Under the pieces are notes generated by a model that had not been told where the DNA came from, made no database searches, and saw nothing but the letters and a program-made list of their open reading frames with translations. A stretch of DNA of 64,000 nucleotides from Blastococcus fimeti. GTDB taxonomy: Bacteria > Actinomycetota > Actinomycetes > Mycobacteriales > Geodermatophilaceae. Positions 34,363-42,056 of the stretch are shown piece by piece. The stretch is from assembly GCA_900102115.1 (NCBI GenBank), contig FNAW01000001.1, positions 248,001 through 312,000 on the forward strand, given 5' to 3'. Each line of letters starts with the position of its first letter. Positions within the stretch are counted from its first letter, which is position 1. A program made the translations under genes and the position numbers.

Positions 34363-34515
34363 GTGGCTGAGAGCTACAACGGCTACTGCGTGAAGTGCAA
34401 GGAGAAGCGCGACTTCGACGGCGAGGTCAAGGTCAGCGAGTCCGGTCGCCGCATGGCGCAGGGCACCTGCCCCGTGTGCGGCACCAAGATGAACCGGATC
34501 CTCGGCAAGGCCTGA
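34363..34515 (+). CDS. DUF5679 small zinc-ribbon protein
   Basis: A 50-residue protein with two CxxC knuckles, C9-x2-C12 (CVKC) and C36-x2-C39 (CPVC), that should bind one zinc. GAGGAG precedes the GTG at 34363. Its partner is unknown; it might bind nucleic acid or protein. A very strong terminator follows at 34538. Confidence 0.85.
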   Translation: MAESYNGYCVKCKEKRDFDGEVKVSESGRRMAQGTCPVCGTKMNRILGKA

Positions 34516-34537
34516 GCCCCCGCCCCGCTGAGGGGTC

Positions 34538-34576
34538 GACGACGGCGGCGTCCCCCTCGGGGGCGCCGCCGTCGTC
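34538..34576 (+). terminator. Strong intrinsic terminator after the zinc-ribbon gene
   Basis: GACGACGGCGGCG (34538-34550) and CGCCGCCGTCGTC (34564-34576) form a perfect 13-bp stem, extended inside by five C against five G, followed by GTTCCC. Confidence 0.75.
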
Positions 34577-34638
34577 GTTCCCGGGTCGCCTGTGGACGGA
34601 GACCCCGCCGCCGGCCCCGGCGCTGGCACGCTCCCCCG

Positions 34639-35691
34639 GTGAGCGACACCGCCCATCCCCTGCTCCCCGCCGGCACCCCGCTGCTGCGCAGCGACGCCGA
34701 CGACCTCCAGGTGGGCGGCGTGGACACCGCCGAGGGCCTGCTGGTGAGCCCGCAGCCCGAGGGCCTCGCCGCGCTGCTGCGCGGCCTCGACGGGCGCCGG
34801 GCGCAGCGCGCGGTCGTGGCCGACGCCGCACGCCAGGGGGCCGACGCCGGTGCGGTGACCGCCGTCCTCGACGAACTGCGCGCCGCCGGCCTGCTGGTCG
34901 ACGTCGACGCGGGCGACCTGCTGGCCACGGACGCCGGGCCGGCCGCGACCGCCCGCCACGCCGTGGAGACGCCGGCGGCCGGCGGATGGCGGGCCCGGCG
35001 GGCCGCCGTGGTGGTGGTCGAGGGCGCCACCCGCGTCGGCACCCCGCTGGCGGCGGTGCTGGCGGCCAGCGGCGTCGGCCGGGTGAGCGTCCGGGACAGC
35101 GGGCTGACCACAGCGGGCGACGCGGTCGTGGGCGGGGCCACCGCCGCCGACGAGGGGCGCCCGCGGTCGCTGGCCGCCGCCGACGCCGTGCGCCGGGCGA
35201 GCCCGCTGACCGACCTGCGTCCCCCGACCGGGGGCGCCACGCCCGACCTCGTGGTGCTCGCCCGGCCGTGGGCGGCCTCCGACCCCACCGCCGCGGGCTG
35301 GTTCCGGGCCGGTGTGCCGCACCTGGTGGCCACCGTCCGGGGCGCGACCGGCGTGGTCGGGCCGCTGGTCGTGCCGGGGATCACCAGTTGCCTGCGCTGC
35401 GCCGACCTGCACCGTCGCGACGCCGATCCACGCTGGCCGCAGCTCGCCGCCCAGCTGACCGCCGCCGAGGCACCACCCAGTGGCGCGACCGTCACCTGCC
35501 TGCTCACCGCCGCGACCGCCGCGGTGCAGGTGCTCGCCTACCTGGACGGCAGCGCCGCACCGGCCGCGCTGGATGCGACCCTGGAGCTGGTTCCTCCCGA
35601 CCTGGTCCCCCGGGTCCGGCGCTGGACGGCGCACCCCGAGTGCTGCTGCGTCCAGCGGGAGGACGGTGCGGCAGGGGACAATGGCCCGTGA
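34639..35691 (+). CDS. ThiF/E1-like domain protein (TOMM cyclodehydratase-type fold), probably without ATP-binding
   Basis: A 350-residue protein. The C-terminal half has the E1-like pattern VAVVVVEGATRVGTPLAAV-type strand, then PLVVPGITSCLRCADLHRRD with a CxxC, and HPECCC near the end for the other zinc ligands. The GxGxxG nucleotide loop expected at residue about 130 is not present (EGATRVGT), so adenylation is doubtful. It may recognise a peptide or act as a scaffold. It is followed closely by the ABC1 kinase gene. Confidence 0.7.
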   Translation: MSDTAHPLLPAGTPLLRSDADDLQVGGVDTAEGLLVSPQPEGLAALLRGLDGRRAQRAVVADAARQGADAGAVTAVLDELRAAGLLVDVDAGDLLATDAGPAATARHAVETPAAGGWRARRAAVVVVEGATRVGTPLAAVLAASGVGRVSVRDSGLTTAGDAVVGGATAADEGRPRSLAAADAVRRASPLTDLRPPTGGATPDLVVLARPWAASDPTAAGWFRAGVPHLVATVRGATGVVGPLVVPGITSCLRCADLHRRDADPRWPQLAAQLTAAEAPPSGATVTCLLTAATAAVQVLAYLDGSAAPAALDATLELVPPDLVPRVRRWTAHPECCCVQREDGAAGDNGP

Positions 35692-35765
35692 GCGCGCTCG
35701 CGGGTTCGCCCGAGACGTCTCCGCGCCGCCGCGGGGGCGGGGCACGGCGCCGACGAGGAGGATGC

Positions 35766-37088
35766 GTGAGCGACGACCGACCGGTGATGCCGCGGGGCTC
35801 GGTCTCCCGGACCGCGCGCCTGGCGTCACTCCCCCTGGGAGCCGCCGGTCGCGCCACGCTCGGCCTGGGCAAGCGGCTGTCCGGCCAGTCGGCGGAGGCC
35901 GTCTCCGCGGAGCTGCAGCAGCGCACCGCCGAGCAGCTGTTCGCCGTCCTGGGGCAGCTGAAGGGCGGGGCGATGAAGCTCGGCCAGACGCTGTCGGTCT
36001 TCGAGGCCGCGGTGCCCGAGGAGATGGCGGCGCCCTACCGCGAGGCCCTGGTCAAGCTGCAGGAGGAGGCCCCGCCGATGCCGGTGCGCACCGTGCACGC
36101 GGTGCTGGCCCAGCAGCTCGGGGGCACGTGGCGGCAGCGTTTCAAGGAGTTCGACGACCAGCCGGCCGCGGCGGCGAGCATCGGCCAGGTGCACCGCGCG
36201 ACGTGGCGGGACGGCCGCGACGTCGCGGTGAAGATCCAGTACCCGGGCGCTGCGACGGCGCTGATGTCGGACCTGAACCAGCTGAGCCGGTTCGCCCGGC
36301 TGTTCGCGGTGCTCTTCCCGGGCATGGACGTGAAGCCGCTGATCGCCGAGCTGAAGGCCCGGGTGGTCGAGGAGCTGGACTACGGCCTGGAGGCCGACGC
36401 GCAGCGCGGCTTCGCCACGGCATTCGCCGACGACCCGGAGATCGTGGTGCCGCGGGTGGTCGCCAGCGCGCCCAAGGTCATCGTCTCCGAGTGGCTCGAG
36501 GGCACGCCGCTGTCCCGCATCATCGCGACGGGTACGCGCGAGCAGCGCGACCGCGCGGGCGTGCTGATGGCGCTGCTGCACTTCTCCGCGCCCCAGCGGG
36601 CCGGGCTGCTGCACGCCGACCCGCACCCGGGCAACTTCCGCCTGCTGGCCGACGGCCGGCTGGGCGTGATCGACTTCGGGGCGACCGCGCGGCTGCCCGA
36701 CGGCCACCCCGAGCCGATCGGTCGGCTGCTGCGCTGGGCGCTGGAGGGCAAGGCCGAGGAGGTGCTCGCCGACCTGCGCGCCGAGGGCTTCGTGCTCCCG
36801 AACGCGCAGATCGACGCGCAGGGCGTCCACGACTTCCTGCGGCCGATGCTCGACCCGATCGCCGAGCCCCGGTTCCACTTCACCCGCGCCTGGATGCAGG
36901 AGCAGGCGGCCCGGATCGCCGACCCGCGCCTCGAGGCCAGCCGGCTGGGCCGCCAGCTCAACCTGCCCCCGGCCTACCTGCTCATCCACCGGGTGACGAT
37001 CGGCTCGATCGGCGTCCTGTGCCAGCTCGACGCCGAGGGCGGGTTCCGCGGCGTCCTGGAGGAGTGGCTGCCCGGCTTCAAGGGCTGA
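35766..37088 (+). CDS. ABC1/UbiB (AarF-like) atypical kinase
   Basis: A 440-residue ABC1 kinase-like protein. The signature KxGQ motif is in [11 protein letters not shown], the alanine-rich loop is [11 protein letters not shown], the Lys strand is VAVKIQYPG, and the catalytic loop is HADPHPGNF with VIDFGA for the metal. The family is tied to lipid and quinone metabolism; in actinobacteria its role is not settled. GAGGAGG precedes the GTG at 35766. Neighbours ThiF-like, WhiB7 and UvrD2 match the mycobacterial arrangement. Confidence 0.9.
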   Translation: MSDDRPVMPRGSVSRTARLASLPLGAAGRATLGLGKRLSGQSAEAVSAELQQRTAEQLFAVLGQLKGGAMKLGQTLSVFEAAVPEEMAAPYREALVKLQEEAPPMPVRTVHAVLAQQLGGTWRQRFKEFDDQPAAAASIGQVHRATWRDGRDVAVKIQYPGAATALMSDLNQLSRFARLFAVLFPGMDVKPLIAELKARVVEELDYGLEADAQRGFATAFADDPEIVVPRVVASAPKVIVSEWLEGTPLSRIIATGTREQRDRAGVLMALLHFSAPQRAGLLHADPHPGNFRLLADGRLGVIDFGATARLPDGHPEPIGRLLRWALEGKAEEVLADLRAEGFVLPNAQIDAQGVHDFLRPMLDPIAEPRFHFTRAWMQEQAARIADPRLEASRLGRQLNLPPAYLLIHRVTIGSIGVLCQLDAEGGFRGVLEEWLPGFKG

Positions 37089-37211
37089 TGGAGGCCACCC
37101 CCTGCCGCGCCGAGTGGGGCCCGGAGGGTCCCGCGCAGGCGCGGCGGACGCGCTCAGCGCAGCAGGGGGACGGCCATTGGCCGCGGTGCGGCCCGGAGGG
37201 TCGCGATGTGA

Positions 37212-37481
37212 TCAGTACACGGACGCGCTGAGACGGGCGGCGCGGCGCACCGCCCGCTCGGCGCGACGGGCGGCCCGGCGGGCCACGTACAGCCGGTGCG
37301 CCCGGGAGGCGGCGAGCGCCTCCTCCCGCATCTCCTGCATCCGGCTCTGGGCCAGTGCGTGTTCGTACATGAGCATGACGGTGTCCTCTGTGGTGGTCGG
37401 TGCTGTGGTCATCGGTGCTGGGGTCGTCAGCGGGGTGGGCCGCGCCGGTGCGGCGGGCCCGGACTGCTCTCGGGTGCTCAT
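37212..37481 (-). CDS. Small basic protein co-translated with WhiB7
   Basis: An 89-residue protein with a Thr/Pro/Ala-rich N-terminus and an Arg/Ala-rich helical C-terminal half (AHRLYVARRAARRAERAVRR). The ATG overlaps the whiB7 stop by ATGA. It is not a known family to me. Being in the whiB7 transcript, it should be induced with it, by ribosome-targeting antibiotics if WhiB7 acts as elsewhere. Confidence 0.65.
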   Translation of the reverse strand: MSTREQSGPAAPARPTPLTTPAPMTTAPTTTEDTVMLMYEHALAQSRMQEMREEALAASRAHRLYVARRAARRAERAVRRAARLSASVY

Positions 37482-37819
37482 GCGGCGGTCACCTTGCGGG
37501 GACGGCCACGCGGCCGCTTGCGCGCGATGACCACGCCGCGGTCGAAGATCTCGCCGCCCCAGACACCCCATGGCTCGGCGCGGTCCAGGGCGCCGGCCAG
37601 GCAGGCGTCGCGGACCGGGCACTCCGCGCACAGGGTCTTGGCCAGCTCGAGATCGGTGGGGCTCTCGGCGAACCAGAGCTCCGGGTCCTCCTCGCGGCAC
37701 GGCACGGGGTGCCGTACCGGTGCCGGTGACAGAGGCGGCTGCGGCCGTCTCGGCGTCGTTCCGCCGGACCCGGGCGGGGTCCGGCGGAGGGACGCCGGGC
37801 GGTCGATCGTCTGCAGCAC
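37478..37819 (-). CDS. whiB7: WhiB7/WblC-type transcription factor
   Basis: A 113-residue WhiB protein. The four iron-sulfur cysteines are C41, C64, C67 and C73. The G-V-W-G-G turn follows (WGVWGGEIFDRG). It ends in an AT-hook KRPRGRPRK (101-109), which identifies the WhiB7 subgroup. WhiB7 activates intrinsic antibiotic resistance genes with SigA. GTG at 37819 has GAGGAGGAGC upstream. The gene is preceded by a 101-codon ORF, a terminator-like hairpin and a WhiB7-style promoter. Confidence 0.94.
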   Translation of the reverse strand: MLQTIDRPASLRRTPPGSGGTTPRRPQPPLSPAPVRHPVPCREEDPELWFAESPTDLELAKTLCAECPVRDACLAGALDRAEPWGVWGGEIFDRGVVIARKRPRGRPRKVTAA

Positions 37820-37849
37820 TGCCGCTCCTCCTCGTTGCTCGTCGTCTGA

Positions 37850-37873
37850 CGGCCGGCGGGGGCCCGCCGACCG
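37850..37873 (-). other. Second hairpin in the whiB7 leader
   Basis: On the minus strand CGGTCGGCGGG pairs with CCCGCCGGCCG around a short C-rich loop (11 bp, one G-U). It lies between the attenuator and the whiB7 ribosome site and may form part of an alternate fold. Confidence 0.5.
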
Positions 37874-37907
37874 AAGTCGGGGCCGGGTGCCGCGGAGAAA
37901 CGAAGAA

Positions 37908-37937
37908 GCCGCGGATCCCGGGTTCGGGTTCCGCGGC
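37908..37937 (-). terminator. Attenuator-like terminator upstream of whiB7
   Basis: On the minus strand GCCGCGGAACCC pairs with GGGATCCGCGGC (one A-A mismatch), followed by the U-rich TTCTTCGTTTCT. It starts 22 bases after the stop of an upstream ORF and stands before whiB7, so it would cut off whiB7 transcription unless prevented from forming. This matches the known mechanism at whiB7/wblC, where a leader ORF controls termination. Confidence 0.7.
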
Positions 37938-37959
37938 CTCGAGGAGGACCGGTGAGCGG

Positions 37960-38265
37960 TTAGCTCTGCGGTCTCCCCGGGGAGTGGATCCCGAGGGTGG
38001 TGTCGAAGTTGTCGGTGGCGCCCAGCGGAGCGGGGCCGGCGATGGCGAGTGCCTGCACGAGGTAGGACTCGACGGTCACGCCGCGCTCATCGATCGGGCG
38101 CAGACGGACGGCGACGGGCAGACCGCTCCCCTGGAGCGGAGCTGCGATGGGCGCCATGAGGACACCGGTGCCGCCGACGGCGGAGGAGCAGGCGGAGCGG
38201 GACATGCCGATGCTGCCCGGGCCGGAGATCCCGGCGGGGGTGTCGGTCCACGTCGTGCTGATCAC
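37960..38265 (-). CDS. Leader ORF upstream of whiB7
   Basis: A 101-codon ORF with typical high-GC third positions, so probably translated. It starts at GTG 38265 with AGGAGG 7 bases upstream (a GTG at 38271 is an alternative) and ends in TAA at 37960-37962, rare here. Residues are Gly/Ser/Ala-rich first (SGPGSIGMSRSACSSAVGG), then LPVAVRLRPIDERGVTVESY. I do not recognise the family. Position 22 bases before the terminator hairpin makes it the likely uORF that senses ribosome inhibition. Confidence 0.7.
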   Translation of the reverse strand: MISTTWTDTPAGISGPGSIGMSRSACSSAVGGTGVLMAPIAAPLQGSGLPVAVRLRPIDERGVTVESYLVQALAIAGPAPLGATDNFDTTLGIHSPGRPQS

Positions 38266-38343
38266 GTTCACCCCTCCTTCCGGGTAGCGAGCGGGGCCGG
38301 GTGGTGGCAGCGCTCGGGCTGGGTGCAGCTCGTGTGGTTCAGG

Positions 38344-38382
38344 ACATTAGAAGGGGTCGGCGGCGACGGTCAATCGAATTAA
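38344..38382 (-). promoter_or_regulatory. WhiB7-type autoregulated promoter
   Basis: On the minus strand TTAATT is followed 3 bases later by the -35 TTGACC (38373-38368), then an 18-base spacer and the -10 TAATGT (38349-38344). WhiB7 is known to bind an AT-rich block 3 bases upstream of the -35 in the promoters it activates. The start would be near 38337, giving a leader of about 515 bases before whiB7. Confidence 0.75.
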
Positions 38383-38394
38383 CCGGGACTTCTC

Positions 38395-40404
38395 TCAGCC
38401 GGTGACGGCGGCCAGGACGTCCTCGCCGTAGAGCTCGAGCTTGCGCGACCCGATACCGGGCAGCGCGGAGAGCTCGCGCAGGTTGGCCGGGCGGGTCTCG
38501 GCGATCGCCTGCAGGGTCGCGTCGGTGAACACGACGTAGGCCGGCACCGACTGCGCCTGTGCCGCCTGGCTGCGCCACGCGCGCAGCCGCTCGAACAGCT
38601 CGCCGGCCTCGCCCTCCAGCACGACCTTCGGGCGCTTCGCCGTCTTGCGGGCGTGCGGCGCGGTGGGGCCGGAGTCGGGCGCCAGACCGGTGAGGAACCG
38701 GCTGCGCGGCCGGGCCCGCTTGCCGCCGGGGTTGCGGGACAGCGACCAGGAGAGGGTCAGCTGCTCGCGGGCCCGCGTGATCGCGACGTAGAGCAGGCGT
38801 CGCTCCTCCTCCACCGCCTCGGGCCGCGACAGCGACTGCGCGATGGGGAGGACGCCGTCGACCACCCCGACGACGAAGACGGCATCCCACTCCAGGCCCT
38901 TGGCCGCGTGCATGGACGCCAGCGTCACGCCCTGCACGGTGGGGGCGTGCTGGGCGTCGGCGCGCTGGGCCAGGTGCGAGACGAAGCCGGCCAGGTCCAG
39001 CGACGGGTTCTCCTCGACGAGGTCGACGGCGAGGTCGACCAGCGCGGACAGCGACTGCCAGCGGTCGCGCGCCGCTCCCCCGGCCGGCGGGCGGTGCTCG
39101 GCCCAGCCGGTGGAGGCCAGGACGTCGCGCACCGTCGGCACGAGCATGCCGGGCTCGCTGCCACCGGCGGCCGCTCCGCGCAGCAGCAGCACCGCCTCGC
39201 GCACCTCGGGCCGCTCGAAGAACCGCTCCCCGCCCCGGAGGACGTAGGGGACGCCGACGTCGGCCAGCGCCGACTCGTACACCTGGGACTGCGCGTTGAT
39301 CCGGAACAGCACGGCGATCTCGCTCGCCGGCAGGCCCTCGTCGATCAGCGCCCGGCAGCGCTTGGCGACGGCCGCGGCCTCGGCCGGCTCGTCGGGGTGC
39401 TCCTCGAACCGTGGCTCGACGCCGTCGGCCCGCTGACCCAGCAGCCGGAGGCCCGGCAGCCCCTTGCGCTTCGGCGCCATGCCGATCAGCCGGTTGGCCA
39501 GGCCCACCACCTGCGGCGTCGACCGGTAGTCGCGCTCGAGCTTGACCACCTCCGCGTCGGCGTAGCGGTCGGCGAAGCCGAGCAGGTAGTCCGGGTCGGC
39601 ACCGGTGAAGGAGTAGATCGTCTGGTTGGGGTCCCCCACGACGCACACCTCGGCGCGACCGCCCAGCCAGGCGTCCAGCAACCGCTGCTGCAGCGGGTTG
39701 ACGTCCTGGTACTCGTCGACGACGAAGTGCCGGTACTGGTCGCGGACCGTGCGGGCGACGTCGGGGTGGCCCTCGAGCGCATACGCGGTGACCAGCAGCA
39801 GGTCCTCGAAGTCCAGCGCTCCGTCGCGCTCCTTCGCCGCCTCGTAGCTGGCGTAGACGGCGGCGACCGCGGCGGCCTCGAACGGCGTCTCCCGGCCCGC
39901 GGCCTTGGCGCGCGCGGGGTAGTCCTCGGGCGTCGCCAGCGTCGTCTTGGCCCACTCGATCTCGCTGGCGAGGTCGCGCAGGCTGGTCCGGTCCGTGGTG
40001 AGCCGGTTCCGCGCGGCGGCGGTGGCCACCACGCGAAGCTTGTTCTCGATCAGCGCCGGCATGGGCCCACCGAGGACCCGCGGCGCGAAGTAGCGCAGCT
40101 GCCGCATCGCCGCGGCGTGGAACGTGCGGGCCTGCACCCCGCCGACGTCGAGGGCATGCAGCCGGGTGCGGAGCTCGCCGGCCGCGCGGGCGGTGAACGT
40201 CACCGCGAGGACCTGCTCGGGCACGTAGACGCCGGTGTGCACGCCGTAGGCGATGCGGTGGGTGATGGTGCGGGTCTTGCCGGTGCCGGCGCCGGCCAGG
40301 ATGCAGACGGGGCCGGTGACCGCCTGCGCAGCGGTCCGCTGCTCCTCGTCGAGCCCCGCGAGCACGTCCTCCGCGCGGGATCCCGACCGGGTCGCCGCGG
40401 TCAT
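38395..40404 (-). CDS. uvrD2: ATP-dependent DNA helicase UvrD2
   Basis: A 669-residue superfamily 1 helicase. Walker A is GAGTGKTRT (38-46), motif II is VVDEYQDVNPLQ, motif VI is YVAITRAREQLTLSWS, and a C-terminal HRDC domain (about 590-669, ending LPGIGSRKLELYGEDVLAAV) marks UvrD2 rather than UvrD1. It has no nuclease domain. UvrD2 is the mycobacterial helicase next to whiB7, in the same order as here. The whiB7 promoter overlaps its 3' flank. Confidence 0.94.
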   Translation of the reverse strand: MTAATRSGSRAEDVLAGLDEEQRTAAQAVTGPVCILAGAGTGKTRTITHRIAYGVHTGVYVPEQVLAVTFTARAAGELRTRLHALDVGGVQARTFHAAAMRQLRYFAPRVLGGPMPALIENKLRVVATAAARNRLTTDRTSLRDLASEIEWAKTTLATPEDYPARAKAAGRETPFEAAAVAAVYASYEAAKERDGALDFEDLLLVTAYALEGHPDVARTVRDQYRHFVVDEYQDVNPLQQRLLDAWLGGRAEVCVVGDPNQTIYSFTGADPDYLLGFADRYADAEVVKLERDYRSTPQVVGLANRLIGMAPKRKGLPGLRLLGQRADGVEPRFEEHPDEPAEAAAVAKRCRALIDEGLPASEIAVLFRINAQSQVYESALADVGVPYVLRGGERFFERPEVREAVLLLRGAAAGGSEPGMLVPTVRDVLASTGWAEHRPPAGGAARDRWQSLSALVDLAVDLVEENPSLDLAGFVSHLAQRADAQHAPTVQGVTLASMHAAKGLEWDAVFVVGVVDGVLPIAQSLSRPEAVEEERRLLYVAITRAREQLTLSWSLSRNPGGKRARPRSRFLTGLAPDSGPTAPHARKTAKRPKVVLEGEAGELFERLRAWRSQAAQAQSVPAYVVFTDATLQAIAETRPANLRELSALPGIGSRKLELYGEDVLAAVTG

Positions 40405-40460
40405 GGGGTGCTCCGGGCTCGTGTCACAGGGCGATCCTCCCAGCCTCCACCGACGTCGTG

Positions 40461-40487
40461 GGGAAGCATCCCCAGGACGGCCGCGTT
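40461..40487 (+). promoter_or_regulatory. SigR-type promoter of mycoredoxin
   Basis: GGGAAG (40461-40466), 18 bases, then GTT (40485-40487): one base off the SigR consensus GGGAAT-N18-GTT. It lies 70 bases before the mycoredoxin ATG, and mycoredoxin genes are known SigR/SigH regulon members. Confidence 0.65.
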
Positions 40488-40556
40488 GACCGACACACCG
40501 AGGTACGCCCTCTCGGGGGGTGGACCGGCCAGGATCGACCAGGGAGAATCGACTCG

Positions 40557-40823
40557 ATGACCACGACCGACAGCACCGCCGTGACGATGTACACCACCAC
40601 GTGGTGCGGTTACTGCGTCCGGCTGAAGAAGCTCATGCAGATCGAGGGCATCTCCTTCGGTGAGGTCGACATCGAGACCGACCCCGCCGCCGCCGAGCTG
40701 GTGGCGAACGCGAACGGCGGCAACCGCACCGTCCCGACGCTGATCTTCGCCGACGGCAGCGCGTTGACCAATCCGAGCATCGACCAGGTCAGGGCGCAGC
40801 TCGCCGCGACCGCGGAGGCGTGA
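40557..40823 (+). CDS. mrx1: Mycoredoxin (glutaredoxin-like)
   Basis: An 88-residue glutaredoxin-like protein with the CGYC active site (C17, C20) in TTWCGYCVRLK and the cis-Pro loop TVPTLIF. Mycoredoxins reduce mycothiol-protein mixed disulfides. ATG at 40557 has AGGGAG about 10 bases upstream. The neighbouring SigR-type promoter ties it to the sigma factor at the left end of the window. Confidence 0.93.
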   Translation: MTTTDSTAVTMYTTTWCGYCVRLKKLMQIEGISFGEVDIETDPAAAELVANANGGNRTVPTLIFADGSALTNPSIDQVRAQLAATAEA

Positions 40824-40830
40824 CGCCGCT

Positions 40831-41403
40831 GTGATCCCCGGTCCCCGCCCCTCGGACGGGCAGTTCCGCCTGCTCGCGGGGTCGGGGAACGCCACCGACG
40901 CTCCCGTGAGCGTCCCGCCCGCCGCGGTGGCGGTGACCCGCACCCCGACGGGCTGGGTCGTCCGGTCGGCCGCCGGTGACGACGCGGTCGGCGACGTCGT
41001 CGAGGGCATGTCGCTGGCGGACCTGATCGCCGAGGAGTCCGGGCTCCTGCCCGAGCCCGACCGCTCCGCCCGCCGGTCGGCCCGCGGCGCCGTGGACGGC
41101 CCCGCCGCTCCGGTGGTCGACGAGGCGACCCTCCGCATCGCCGCGCTGGAGCGCACGGTCGCCCAGCTCGAGCACGCCCTGGCGGCACGGGTGGCCACGG
41201 AGCGAGCGATCGGCGTGCTGGCCGAACGGCAGGGCGTGAGCGCCCGCGCCGCCTTCGAGGCGATGCGCCGCGACGCCCGCTCCCAGGGCCGGCCCGTCGC
41301 CGAGCTCGCCCGGACGGTCCTCGACGGACTCGCCGTCGACCCCCCGGCTCCCGGCACCGCCGGGCCGGTGGTCCCGCTTGCCGCGGCGGACGGCCGGTCC
41401 TGA
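40831..41403 (+). CDS. ANTAR domain protein
   Basis: A 190-residue protein. Residues about 105-165 form a coiled coil and an ANTAR three-helix unit (ATERAIGVLAERQGVSARAA, then FEAMRRDARSQGRPVAELAR). ANTAR domains bind paired RNA hairpins and prevent termination. Residues 1-100 are not a PAS, GAF or receiver domain, so the input is unclear. GTG at 40831, 8 bases after mycoredoxin, suggests co-transcription. Its TGA forms CTGA with the next gene start. Confidence 0.83.
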   Translation: MIPGPRPSDGQFRLLAGSGNATDAPVSVPPAAVAVTRTPTGWVVRSAAGDDAVGDVVEGMSLADLIAEESGLLPEPDRSARRSARGAVDGPAAPVVDEATLRIAALERTVAQLEHALAARVATERAIGVLAERQGVSARAAFEAMRRDARSQGRPVAELARTVLDGLAVDPPAPGTAGPVVPLAAADGRS

Positions 41404-42050
41404 CCTCCCCCGTCCCGCTCGCCCCCGCCGCACTGGCCGACCGGCTCGCCGAGCTGCTCGCCGACGAGCCGCCGGAACCCGGTGCCACCGCGCTGCGCGT
41501 CGCCGTCGACGGGCCGGAGCTGGCCGCGCCCGACGCGCTGGCCACCGCGATCGCCGAACGGCTGCCGGCGCTCGGCCGGGGCGCCGTCGTCGTCCCGGCG
41601 GAGGGCTTCTACCGCCCGGCGTCGCTGCGGCTGGAGCACGGTCGCACCGATCCGGACGCCCGGTACACCGACTGGCTGGACGCGGGCGCGCTGACCCGCG
41701 AGGTGCTCGCGCCGGTGGGGCCGGGAGGCCCGGGGAGCTACCTGCCGGTGCTCTGGGACCTGGAGCGCGACCGCGCGGTCCGTGCCCGCCCCCAGCCGGC
41801 ACCGCCCGGCGGGATCCTGCTGGTCCCCGGCACGCTGCTGCAGGGCATCGGGCTGGCCTTCGACGTCGTGGTCCACCTGCGGGTCGCCCCGGCCGCCCGG
41901 CGCCGACGCATCCCGGCCGAGGAGGCCTGGGTGCTGCCCGCGTTCGACCGCTACGACGACGAGGTGGACCCGGTCGCCCTCGCCGACGCGGTCGTGCTGG
42001 CCGACCACGCCGACCGTCCGGCGCTGGTGCTCAGCGGCCGCTGGAGCTGA
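41400..42050 (+). CDS. Uridine kinase-like protein with degenerate P-loop and apparent CTG start
   Basis: A 216-residue protein if translation starts at CTG 41400, which forms CTGA with the preceding stop. No ATG, GTG or TTG occurs in frame until 41703, far inside the conserved domain. The fold is that of small nucleoside kinases (LRVAVDGPELAAPDALATAI, then VPAEGFYRPASLRL and YTDWLDAGAL). The loop DGPELAAPDALA lacks the GxxxxGK[ST] of a working Walker A, so ATP binding is doubtful. It is probably co-translated with the ANTAR gene and convergent with nudC. Confidence 0.72.
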   Translation: MTSPVPLAPAALADRLAELLADEPPEPGATALRVAVDGPELAAPDALATAIAERLPALGRGAVVVPAEGFYRPASLRLEHGRTDPDARYTDWLDAGALTREVLAPVGPGGPGSYLPVLWDLERDRAVRARPQPAPPGGILLVPGTLLQGIGLAFDVVVHLRVAPAARRRRIPAEEAWVLPAFDRYDDEVDPVALADAVVLADHADRPALVLSGRWS

Positions 42051-42056
42051 CCCTGC

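Noticed and set aside
37850..37937. Riboswitch for a metabolite in the whiB7 leader
   Set aside because: The layout (uORF, terminator, no conserved aptamer pattern) fits translation-linked attenuation better.
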